Part shown: piece after piece, positions 43,943 to 50,697 of the stretch | How the letters are laid out: each line of letters begins with the position of its first letter | Position numbering within the stretch: the stretch's first letter is position 1 | NCBI GenBank assembly: GCA_001596135.1 | Contig: CP014773.1 | Location: 3,720,001-3,784,000 of the forward strand | Direction of reading: 5' to 3' | DNA from: Mucilaginibacter sp. PAMC 26640 | GTDB lineage: Bacteria; Bacteroidota; Bacteroidia; Sphingobacteriales; Sphingobacteriaceae | Length of the DNA: 64,000 nucleotides | The notes under the pieces: generated by a model | Databases searched by the model: none | Told to the model about the DNA's origin: nothing | What the model saw: only the letters and a program-made list of their open reading frames with translations | Position numbers and translations under genes: made by a program

Positions 43943-45859
43943 TTAATTTGTGCCCGGTTTAACAACCAGCACCGGTACGTTAACCTTATGTCGCACGGTG
44001 TTTACTGTTGTACCAAAAATAAGGTCCTTCAGCGCTTTATGCCCGTGCGAACCCATTACTATAAAATCTATGCCAGACTTGTTTACAATTTCTGCTATAG
44101 CTACTGCCGGGGCACCGTATCCTATTTCTGCTTGGGCATGGTAATGTAAAACTTTAAGTGCTTCCACATACTTTTCAAGGTTATTAACATCGCTTTGGGT
44201 TTCGTTGTCCATCACTTGTTTGCCATAATACCGGGCGCCTGCCGTTTCTACCACATGGATTAAGGTATAATGTGCTTTTTTACCCCCTTGCATCAGAGCG
44301 TGCCGTATGCAGTCCTGGTCGTTTTTGGAAAAATCTATGGTAACTGCAATATTATTATACTGTATCGCTTCCAAATTATCTAAAGACGCCGCTATACCGT
44401 GGGGAACGTAAGCCGGCTGATCGCTGTGTTTGTAAAGCAGCGGGCGAAGAAACACATATATGAGTAAGAGCCCAATCCCAACTACTATCGGTACCACAAA
44501 AATGTAGATGTACAGGTCGGATTGTTTACTTTCTGCAAGCCAGCCATTAACCTGGTCATAAACAAGTTTAGCGTTTAGCCCAACGATGAGGATTGCGCTC
44601 GCCCATGCCAAAATTCTTACTTTTAGGCTGATTGCAAAATCGCCCATTCGCTTTTTATCGGATGTAAAATGGATAAGGGGAATCACTGCAAAACCAAGCT
44701 GTAAACTCAGCACCACCTGACTCAGAATAATTAAACCGCCTAAGGCATCTTCGCCAAGGTATAAAATGGTGAAAACTGCGGGAACTATTGCAAATACCCG
44801 GGTAAGCAGGCGCCGCAACCAGGGTTCTATCCGCAGGTTGATGTGGCCCTCCATAATGATCTGCCCGGCAAGCGTGCCTGTAATCGTAGAACTTTGACCC
44901 GAAGCGATGAGTGCTACGGCGAACAAAACCGGCGCTATTTTTCCGAATATATGTTCCAGTAACTTGTATGCATCCTGAATCTCTGCAACCTCAAAGTAAC
45001 CATTTTTGTAAAATGCTGTCGCCGCAAGTATCAGTATGGCGGCATTTACAAAAAAAGCCAGGTTAAGGGCTATAACCGTATCAAAAAGGTTAAACTTTAT
45101 CGCCGATTTGAATCCTTCTTTTGTGCGGCTTATCTTACGCGTTTGCACCAGCGAAGAGTGCAAATAAAGATTGTGCGGCATAACGGTAGCACCAATTATG
45201 CCTATAGCGATATACAACATTTGCTGGCTTACCTTATCGTTTTTAAAAAGATTATTTGGTATAAAGCCTTTGGCAATGTCTACAACATCCGGGCCTACAA
45301 TAAACATTTCTACCAGGAACGATACCCCGATTATGAAGATCATAGAGATAATAAACCCCTCCAGCTTGCGCATTCCCTTATTCATCAGCCACAGCATCAG
45401 CACCGTATCTGTGATGGTTAACGATACCCCCCAAATGAGCGGCAGGTTAAACAGCAGTTTTAATCCGATGGCCATCCCGATGATTTCGGCGAGGTCACAG
45501 GCTATAATGGCTATTTGTGCCAATATGTAAAGCCAGAAGTTTACAAATTTGGGGTAGGCGTTCTTAGATGCCTGCGCCAGATCCAATCCGCGTACAATCC
45601 CAAGCCGCGCGGCAAGCGACTGCAAGAGTAATGCTATTAAATTTGATGCAAACAGCACCCAGATAAGTTTATAGCCAAAGGCACTTCCACCAGCCAGATC
45701 GGTAGCCCAGTTGCCTGGATCCATGTAACCAACACTGACAAGGTAAGCAGGCCCTAAAAAAGCCATCAGCTTGCGCCAGCCTTTTAGGCTCTCCGGGTTT
45801 ACCGAGCCGTGTACATTCCCTAAAGAGTGGCTATCATCATGTGTATCAGTTTTGCTCAT
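43943..45859 (-). CDS. mntH: Nramp-type Mn2+/Fe2+ transporter fused to a universal stress protein domain
   Basis: A 638-residue fusion. Residues about 30-475 form an Nramp divalent metal:H+ symporter with the metal-binding motifs D47-P-G-N50 in TM1 and M227-P-H-N in TM6, both intact, so it should carry Mn2+ or Fe2+ inward. Residues about 490-636 form a UspA domain ending in GSHGHKALKDLIFGTT, which matches the ATP-binding G-2x-G-9x-G(S/T) pattern. The metal-dependent repressor gene lies upstream with a 4-bp overlap. The Usp part may sense nucleotide or stress state on the cytoplasmic side. Confidence 0.95.
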   Translation of the reverse strand: MSKTDTHDDSHSLGNVHGSVNPESLKGWRKLMAFLGPAYLVSVGYMDPGNWATDLAGGSAFGYKLIWVLFASNLIALLLQSLAARLGIVRGLDLAQASKNAYPKFVNFWLYILAQIAIIACDLAEIIGMAIGLKLLFNLPLIWGVSLTITDTVLMLWLMNKGMRKLEGFIISMIFIIGVSFLVEMFIVGPDVVDIAKGFIPNNLFKNDKVSQQMLYIAIGIIGATVMPHNLYLHSSLVQTRKISRTKEGFKSAIKFNLFDTVIALNLAFFVNAAILILAATAFYKNGYFEVAEIQDAYKLLEHIFGKIAPVLFAVALIASGQSSTITGTLAGQIIMEGHINLRIEPWLRRLLTRVFAIVPAVFTILYLGEDALGGLIILSQVVLSLQLGFAVIPLIHFTSDKKRMGDFAISLKVRILAWASAILIVGLNAKLVYDQVNGWLAESKQSDLYIYIFVVPIVVGIGLLLIYVFLRPLLYKHSDQPAYVPHGIAASLDNLEAIQYNNIAVTIDFSKNDQDCIRHALMQGGKKAHYTLIHVVETAGARYYGKQVMDNETQSDVNNLEKYVEALKVLHYHAQAEIGYGAPAVAIAEIVNKSGIDFIVMGSHGHKALKDLIFGTTVNTVRHKVNVPVLVVKPGTN

Positions 45860-46506
45860 ATTGCAATCAGTAAATTGTTAGCCACCTCACGGCTTATTTG
45901 CAGGTCTTTATTCTCCATTTCCAGCACTACCGTATTATCATACAAAATGATCTCTTTAACCCTGATCTGCTTTCCAATGGTTAATTGTTGTTTTTCCAGG
46001 TACTGCAGAAAAATAGCAGAATGATCGCGCACTCCGGAAATTACACCCCCGGCATTAACAGAAATTGCAGAAATTGGTTTAAGATCATTTATTTTAAAGT
46101 TGCCGTTACAGTCGGGTATAGGGTCGCCATGTGGGTCACGTTTTGGGAAACCCATAAACTCATCCAGCCGGTCTATCAGTATATTGGATGATATGTGTTC
46201 CATTTCTTCGGCCATCTCGTGTACCTCGTCCCATTTAAAATTGAGCTTCTCTACCAAAAAGTATTCCCAGAGCCGGTGTTTCCGGATAATGTTCAGCGCA
46301 ACCTTTTTGCCTGCGGCAGTAAGACTTACGCCCTGGTATCTGGTATAATTGATTAACTCTTTGTCAGACAACTTGCGCAGCATATCAGTTACTGAAGATG
46401 CTTTAGTTTCCAGCGAAGCTGCAATTTGATTGGTGCTTACGCTTTCCGCAGCAGCAGCTAATTTGAAGATCGCTTTTAAGTAATTCTCCTCGGCTAATGT
46501 ATTCAT
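45856..46506 (-). CDS. mntR: DtxR/MntR-family metal-dependent repressor
   Basis: A 216-residue regulator. The N-terminal winged HTH (about 1-65) has NYLKAIFKL and NQIAASLETKASSVTDMLRKL. The dimerisation and metal-binding domain follows (about 65-130; HRLWEYFLVEKLNFKWDEVHEMAEEMEHI) with the usual E/H ligands. After the DPHGDPIPD linker the C-terminus (about 140-215) forms an FeoA/SH3-like domain. It is the first gene of an operon with the Nramp-Usp transporter (4-bp overlap). A perfect palindrome of the DtxR/MntR type overlaps its own promoter, so autoregulation and metal-dependent repression of the transporter are expected. Confidence 0.94.
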   Translation of the reverse strand: MNTLAEENYLKAIFKLAAAAESVSTNQIAASLETKASSVTDMLRKLSDKELINYTRYQGVSLTAAGKKVALNIIRKHRLWEYFLVEKLNFKWDEVHEMAEEMEHISSNILIDRLDEFMGFPKRDPHGDPIPDCNGNFKINDLKPISAISVNAGGVISGVRDHSAIFLQYLEKQQLTIGKQIRVKEIILYDNTVVLEMENKDLQISREVANNLLIAI

Positions 46507-46511
46507 TTAGT

Positions 46512-46543
46512 CAAATATAATAATAAATTTAGACTTGTCTAAA
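46512..46543 (-). promoter_or_regulatory. mntR-mntH promoter with overlapping MntR/DtxR operator
   Basis: On the minus strand the -7 element TATATTTG (46519-46512) lies 20 bases from a -33-like TTTA (46543-46540). The perfect palindrome TTTAGAC-TT-GTCTAAA (46528-46543) covers the -33 element and half of the spacer, so a bound repressor would block polymerase. The -7 box ends 5 bp before the mntR ATG, which suggests a leaderless or nearly leaderless mRNA. Confidence 0.72.
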
Positions 46544-46597
46544 AATACAATCCCTTAGCCGATTTGTTTTGCTGATTGATATTTGTGTGGAATTATA

Positions 46598-46627
46598 TTT
46601 GGCGTAATGCAGATTATTTTATATTTG
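46598..46627 (+). promoter_or_regulatory. Putative promoter of the Lrp-type regulator
   Basis: TTTG (46598-46601) and TATATTTG (46620-46627) are separated by 18 bases, one short of the preferred 19-21. The -7 box ends 8 bp before the ATG at 46636. Confidence 0.5.
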
Positions 46628-46635
46628 CATGTACC

Positions 46636-47106
46636 ATGGCAGCTGAATTAGACAAGATAGATCTCCAAATACTCAAGATATTACAAGAAAATGGCCGCAT
46701 AACCAATCTGCAGCTATCTACCGAAATAGGCCTTTCACCGGCGCCTACCTTGGAGCGTGTGCGTAAGCTGGAGAATGCAGAGTATATAAAAAGCTATCAT
46801 GCATTGGTGGATGAGGAAAAGCTCGGGCTTGGCATAAAAACCTTTATCCAGATTTCGCTTGATTTTCACCAGAAGAACACCATTCAGACTTTTTTAGATG
46901 AGATCCAGTCGATAAAAGAAGTCACCGAATGTCACCACGTAACAGGTCAGTGCGATTTCCTGTTGAAAGTTTACGTACGCGACATTAAATCTTATGAACG
47001 CCTGATCATGGAAAAAATAAGCCGCATCACGGTGGTGAAGACCTTTCAAACCATGATGATTATGAGTACCAGCAAAAAGGAACCGATAGTACCGCTGGAG
47101 TATTAA
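46636..47106 (+). CDS. Lrp/AsnC family transcriptional regulator
   Basis: A 156-residue feast/famine regulator. The N-terminal HTH (about 5-60) includes DKIDLQILKILQENGRITNLQL and EIGLSPAPTLERVRKLE. The C-terminal RAM/AsnC ligand-binding domain (about 70-150) has TECHHVTGQCDFLLKVYVRD. Members respond to amino acids and act on amino-acid genes. Its targets are not in evidence here. The ATG at 46636 is preferred over 46576 because the extra N-terminal residues are not part of the family, and a promoter-like sequence lies inside that extension. Confidence 0.93.
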   Translation: MAAELDKIDLQILKILQENGRITNLQLSTEIGLSPAPTLERVRKLENAEYIKSYHALVDEEKLGLGIKTFIQISLDFHQKNTIQTFLDEIQSIKEVTECHHVTGQCDFLLKVYVRDIKSYERLIMEKISRITVVKTFQTMMIMSTSKKEPIVPLEY

Positions 47107-47109
47107 GTT

Positions 47110-47216
47110 AGGCATGCAGATGTGCTAACTGCAGATGTACAGATTAGCGCACGTGCAATTCTGCTACAGCATCTTTTTTCATCTGCATATTAGCTCATTT
47201 GAAATTTGCACATTTA
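47110..47216. repeat. Intergenic repeat-rich segment (GCAGATG/CATCTGC words)
   Basis: The gap between the Lrp gene and ung holds GCAGATGTGCTAA (47116-47128), GCAGATGTACAGATTAGC (47131-47148) and an inverted CATCTGCATATTAGC (47180-47194), followed by TTTGCACATTTAT. The repeated words look like a degenerate palindromic intergenic element rather than coding sequence. Confidence 0.45.
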
Positions 47217-47897
47217 TTATATCTGCCAATTAATCGGCTCCTTACCATTTTTTACCAAGAAATCATTTGTCTTCGAAAATGGTTTTGACCCAAAAAATCC
47301 GCCATGACTTACCGCCAAAGGAGAGGGGTGCGTGGATTTAATGATAAGATGATTATTATTCGGGTTAATCAACACGCTTTTTGATTGTGCGTAGGCTCCC
47401 CACAAAATAAATACGATTCCATTTTTAGCATCCGATAAGGTTTTAATTGCTGCATCTGTAAATTTCTCCCAACCCTTTTTCTGATGTGATCCGGCGGTGG
47501 CTGCTCTTACAGTTAAAGTTGCGTTCAACATCAACACGCCTTGCTCAGCCCATTTAGTTAACTCACCCGTGGAAGGAATTTTAAAGCCTTGTATATCGGT
47601 GGCTAGTTCTTTATAGATATTTTTTAACGACGGCGGCGGCGTAATGCCATCCCGAACTGAAAAAGACAAACCGTGTGCCTGGTTGGGGCCGTGGTAAGGG
47701 TCCTGGCCCAAAATAACCACTTTTACATTATCTATTGGGGTAATGTTGAATGCAGCAAATATTTCCTTACTTTTTGGGTAAGTAATATGCCCTGCTTCTT
47801 TCTCCTGCAACAGGAATTTCTTCAATTCCGCCATATAAGGTTTTGTTAACTCTTCACCAATTACCTGATGCCATCCGGCTTCTAATTCTCCTGCCAT
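47217..47897 (-). CDS. ung: Uracil-DNA glycosylase (family 1)
   Basis: A 226-residue base-excision repair enzyme that removes uracil from DNA. The catalytic water-activating motif GQDPYHGPNQAHGLSF has its aspartate at D66. The leucine-loop region HPSPLAVSHGGFFGSKPFSKTN contains the conserved histidine, and MLNATLTVRAATAGSH is also typical. Length is normal. It is divergent from the next gene, with 72 bp between starts. Confidence 0.97.
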   Translation of the reverse strand: MAGELEAGWHQVIGEELTKPYMAELKKFLLQEKEAGHITYPKSKEIFAAFNITPIDNVKVVILGQDPYHGPNQAHGLSFSVRDGITPPPSLKNIYKELATDIQGFKIPSTGELTKWAEQGVLMLNATLTVRAATAGSHQKKGWEKFTDAAIKTLSDAKNGIVFILWGAYAQSKSVLINPNNNHLIIKSTHPSPLAVSHGGFFGSKPFSKTNDFLVKNGKEPINWQI

Positions 47898-47969
47898 AAA
47901 TATTAAATACAGATGTTTTATTTAGCTACAAATAACGATATTTGCACTTTGAATATACTAATACAAATT

Positions 47970-48527
47970 ATGTCGAATATAGTTAGGTTAATTATCGCAT
48001 GTGTAACAATGGGTGGCGCTGTGGCCCTTTGTGTGTTTGGTTTTTGGGGCTGGGGGATACCTTTATTTTTAATTGGCGCTTTAATACTACTGACATACTT
48101 TTTTAATGAAAATATGCTTGTAGCGCAGTATTACCTGCGTAAAGAAAAGTCGGACGAGTCTGAAAAATGGTTGTTAAAAATCACTGATTACGAGAAACAG
48201 TTATACAAAGGCCAGCATGGATATTATAACCTGTTAGTAGGTTTGATTGAATCCCGTAAGGCACCATTGAAATCTGAAAAGTATTTTAAGAAAGCACTTA
48301 GCCTTGGTATGGGGATGAGCCACAACACGGCGTTAGCCAAGTTGAGCCTCGCCGGTATTTGCATGGCAAAACGTGATAAGCGTAATGCAGAGATTTATTT
48401 AAAAGAAGCTGCTAAAGACGACAAAAATAAATTACTTGCCGATCAGATCAAAATGATGAAAGGCCAAATGTCACAGATGGACAAGCAGCAGGTAGTACGC
48501 GGAGGTTTCCGCCAGCAACGTTTTTAA
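47970..48527 (+). CDS. Membrane protein with TPR-like cytoplasmic region, unknown function
   Basis: About 185 residues. Two hydrophobic segments (LIIACVTMGGAVALCVFGFWGW and IPLFLIGALILLTYFF) occupy residues 5-45. They are followed by helical repeats with the TPR-like pattern A..YYLRKEKSDESEKWLLKI and SEKYFKKALSLG. The C-terminus is basic and glutamine-rich. I do not recognise a named family. ATG at 47970 begins directly before the first membrane segment, and an upstream in-frame ATG at 47913 is less likely. It may be a small scaffold. Confidence 0.75.
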   Translation: MSNIVRLIIACVTMGGAVALCVFGFWGWGIPLFLIGALILLTYFFNENMLVAQYYLRKEKSDESEKWLLKITDYEKQLYKGQHGYYNLLVGLIESRKAPLKSEKYFKKALSLGMGMSHNTALAKLSLAGICMAKRDKRNAEIYLKEAAKDDKNKLLADQIKMMKGQMSQMDKQQVVRGGFRQQRF

Positions 48528-48545
48528 TAGCAATTAAATGAGCTG

Positions 48546-48761
48546 TTATTTTTCATCCAGCGAGCTGTAATAATCGGGCTCTGAGGAATGATTTTGGTTG
48601 GCAGAAATATACCTGTCAACCACATTAAATGAAGTCTCTTCCGATGGTTTAGAAATCTCTACCATCTTTAATAAATTGCGAATAAACGAAAGATCAAAAT
48701 TGCTTCTGTTCAGCTTGATCAGGTATTCGTTTTCTGTTATTTCTAATATTGAGTTAGTCAT
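48546..48761 (-). CDS. Small hypothetical protein
   Basis: A 71-residue acidic protein opening MTNSILEITENEYLIKLNRS. It has a predicted beta hairpin followed by a helix (FDLSFIRNLLKMVEI) and a polar tail. The opening pattern resembles small Bacteroidota proteins found beside toxin-like PIN or RelE genes, but no toxin gene is adjacent here. It is convergent with the TPR-like gene, 18 bp from its stop. No function can be given. After its start, about 295 bp (48762-49056) contain no gene or repeat that I can identify. Confidence 0.6.
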   Translation of the reverse strand: MTNSILEITENEYLIKLNRSNFDLSFIRNLLKMVEISKPSEETSFNVVDRYISANQNHSSEPDYYSSLDEK

Positions 48762-49056
48762 GTTTTTCGTATTTGTGTGTTTGAGATAAAGTTAACTAGG
48801 ATGTTTAAGAAGAAAGTTTTGTTTGTTTTATGCTTTTGTTAAGAAATTGTGAATAATGGACAAATATTTCTCAGAATTTAGATTTTTTGCATCAAAATTG
48901 GTCAAGGCGCTTTAATTCTGATCAATTTATCACGGTCGTAGTAGTTATATCATAGGCAGAAGATACAGGTAAAAATCTCCCTCGACTTATCATGATCTGT
49001 TAAATCATCCAGTTTGCCAACGGCTTAACTAAGAGTTATCTCCATGTTTGCCAATC

Positions 49057-49581
49057 CTAGTTAAATATCAATCCAGGAACGCCCACTCCAATAGCTACAC
49101 CGTAAGCAAGATCTGCCCAAAAGAATCGTAGTATATTAAAGATATATACTAACCCCACCAGCGGGAACGACACAATAGCTAGTACATTTTTGTCCTTAAC
49201 CTTTATTTTAGCTTGCTCGAAGATGTTCTTAGCATCTTGTGTGGATGGTACGGCATGCATCCCAATGGAAACCCCCAGCCACATTAAAAAGTAAGATAAG
49301 GGATGGGCTAATCCAAAGAATGTGATGGGCATATAAGCAGGGATACAAATCAGCAGGCATAATATGGTGTTTACAAAAAATGGCCCCATACTGATTAGAA
49401 ATGTGCTGTAAAAATTACTTGTATTTTCATGAATAACGTAACCTGCCGGGTTCCCTATCCGGATATAGCAAACTTCAAAAACAGCCACCTTGCGCAGCCT
49501 GCAAAAAAACAAATGTGCAAACTCATGGACTATGACGCCAGGAAATGTCAGAATAGTTATTAAAAAGCCCGGGATAAACAT
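49057..49581 (-). CDS. Membrane metalloprotease-like protein with HExxH motif
   Basis: A 174-residue integral membrane protein. The zinc-binding motif H19-E-F-A-H23 sits in the first hydrophobic segment (LTFPGVIVHEFAHLFFC). Further membrane segments lie at about 60-80, 85-110 and 130-160. D116 in PSTQDAKNI could be the third zinc ligand, as in site-2-protease-like and DUF3267-type proteins. It is much shorter than canonical S2P enzymes and has no PDZ domain. It lies 5 bp after the zinc-ribbon/TPR gene on the same strand, so the two are almost certainly co-transcribed. Its substrate is unknown. Confidence 0.75.
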   Translation of the reverse strand: MFIPGFLITILTFPGVIVHEFAHLFFCRLRKVAVFEVCYIRIGNPAGYVIHENTSNFYSTFLISMGPFFVNTILCLLICIPAYMPITFFGLAHPLSYFLMWLGVSIGMHAVPSTQDAKNIFEQAKIKVKDKNVLAIVSFPLVGLVYIFNILRFFWADLAYGVAIGVGVPGLIFN

Positions 49582-49586
49582 GTTTG

Positions 49587-50495
49587 TTATTTTGAGGTGT
49601 AGCCGTTTGGAAATTTTTTGTCGAACTGGTCTTTGCTGATAATTTGCCTGCTATCGAGCCTGTACAGAATGCGGCTCGAATAATTTTTAGCTTCGGTACT
49701 TGTATCATCAATCGCGCGGGACCTTTTTAAGTTGTAGAGTGATAATTTCTTTAATGAATCGGTGCCTTTTTGTGCATACAGGCAGGCGTATGCAGACGCT
49801 ACCCCACCCCACGAGCCCGCAAGTGTTGTATCAGCCTTTAAAAAATCTTTTGAAGAGTTCAAAAAGGCCTGGTAGTCGGCTCTGTCAAATTCCGCCCCAA
49901 TTTGTGCCTGTAATTTTAATTCTCTCAGGTGATAATCGGCTGGGAGTGAATCGCTGCACAGATTTAGTTCGACTAAACCTAGTGCTGATTTGTCTTTTGA
50001 CAGGTAGCTAATGCCTTTGTAAAAATGTGCCATATCGGCCAGTATAGTAACTTCGGGTACATTTTCACTTGCATCCTTCATAGTAGTGGCAGCTACCTCC
50101 ATTTTACCTTCAGAAAATGTTTTATTAGCAGAATTTAATTCTTGATAAGCCGCGAAAAAGCGCCAGTTCCAAAAGATAGAAAACACAACGAGCGCCAGGA
50201 CACCAGCAAAAAAAGCCTTTACCCACAATGGGAAAATTTGTTTGTTAAGATCCGTTTTGCATGCGGTACAAATATGGAATGAGCCAAGTTTTTCCAACTT
50301 ATTATCAGCAAATTCCTTTTTACATAAAGCGCAGGTGGGTATGGGAGGTTCAGCTTCTTGAGCTCCTTTTACGTGGATTTCCCCGTAGGTAAGTAACTGC
50401 TCTGAGCAAGACCTACAATAATCTTGTTGGCTAATTTGAACGGTTTGTTCCTGGGGATGCCCGGTATTACAACCGAAGCATGTAATGAGATCCAT
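49587..50495 (-). CDS. Double zinc-ribbon, single-pass membrane protein with TPR-like tail
   Basis: A 302-residue protein I cannot assign to a named family. Two zinc-ribbon modules lie at the N-terminus: C6-x2-C9 with C27-x2-C30, and C55-x2-C58 with C76-x2-C79. A transmembrane segment (about 90-111, WVKAFFAGVLALVVFSIFW) follows. The rest (about 115-295) is helical and resembles TPR repeats (FYKGISYLSKDKSALGLVELN). The ribbons would face the cytoplasm and the helices the periplasm, or the reverse. The next gene, 5 bp downstream, encodes the HExxH membrane protein, so a two-component membrane unit is likely. Confidence 0.75.
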   Translation of the reverse strand: MDLITCFGCNTGHPQEQTVQISQQDYCRSCSEQLLTYGEIHVKGAQEAEPPIPTCALCKKEFADNKLEKLGSFHICTACKTDLNKQIFPLWVKAFFAGVLALVVFSIFWNWRFFAAYQELNSANKTFSEGKMEVAATTMKDASENVPEVTILADMAHFYKGISYLSKDKSALGLVELNLCSDSLPADYHLRELKLQAQIGAEFDRADYQAFLNSSKDFLKADTTLAGSWGGVASAYACLYAQKGTDSLKKLSLYNLKRSRAIDDTSTEAKNYSSRILYRLDSRQIISKDQFDKKFPNGYTSK

Positions 50496-50626
50496 AGTTT
50501 AATCGTGATAAGGTTACTCACATATTTTACCTAAATATTAGGTTCATATGCTAAATGTAAATATATCAAAATTTAACAACAAAAAACACTGACTATGGAA
50601 AAGAAATATTTATTACCATTTATCAA

Positions 50627-50660
50627 AAAACGAGGTGCCAAAAATATAGCACCTCGTTTT
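50627..50660. terminator. Terminator downstream of lysS
   Basis: Perfect 12-base arms AAAACGAGGTGC (50627-50638) and GCACCTCGTTTT (50649-50660) with a 10-base loop. For lysS, read on the minus strand, the hairpin is followed by TTTTTTGATAAA. It begins 38 bp after the lysS stop. Confidence 0.85.
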
Positions 50661-50697
50661 ATTAATTAGTTAAAGGTTAATTGTTCCAATAATTCCT

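Noticed and set aside
48781-49056. RNA gene or CRISPR-like repeats in the gap after the small hypothetical
   Set aside because: I looked for tRNA-like stems, spaced repeats and long inverted repeats and saw none.
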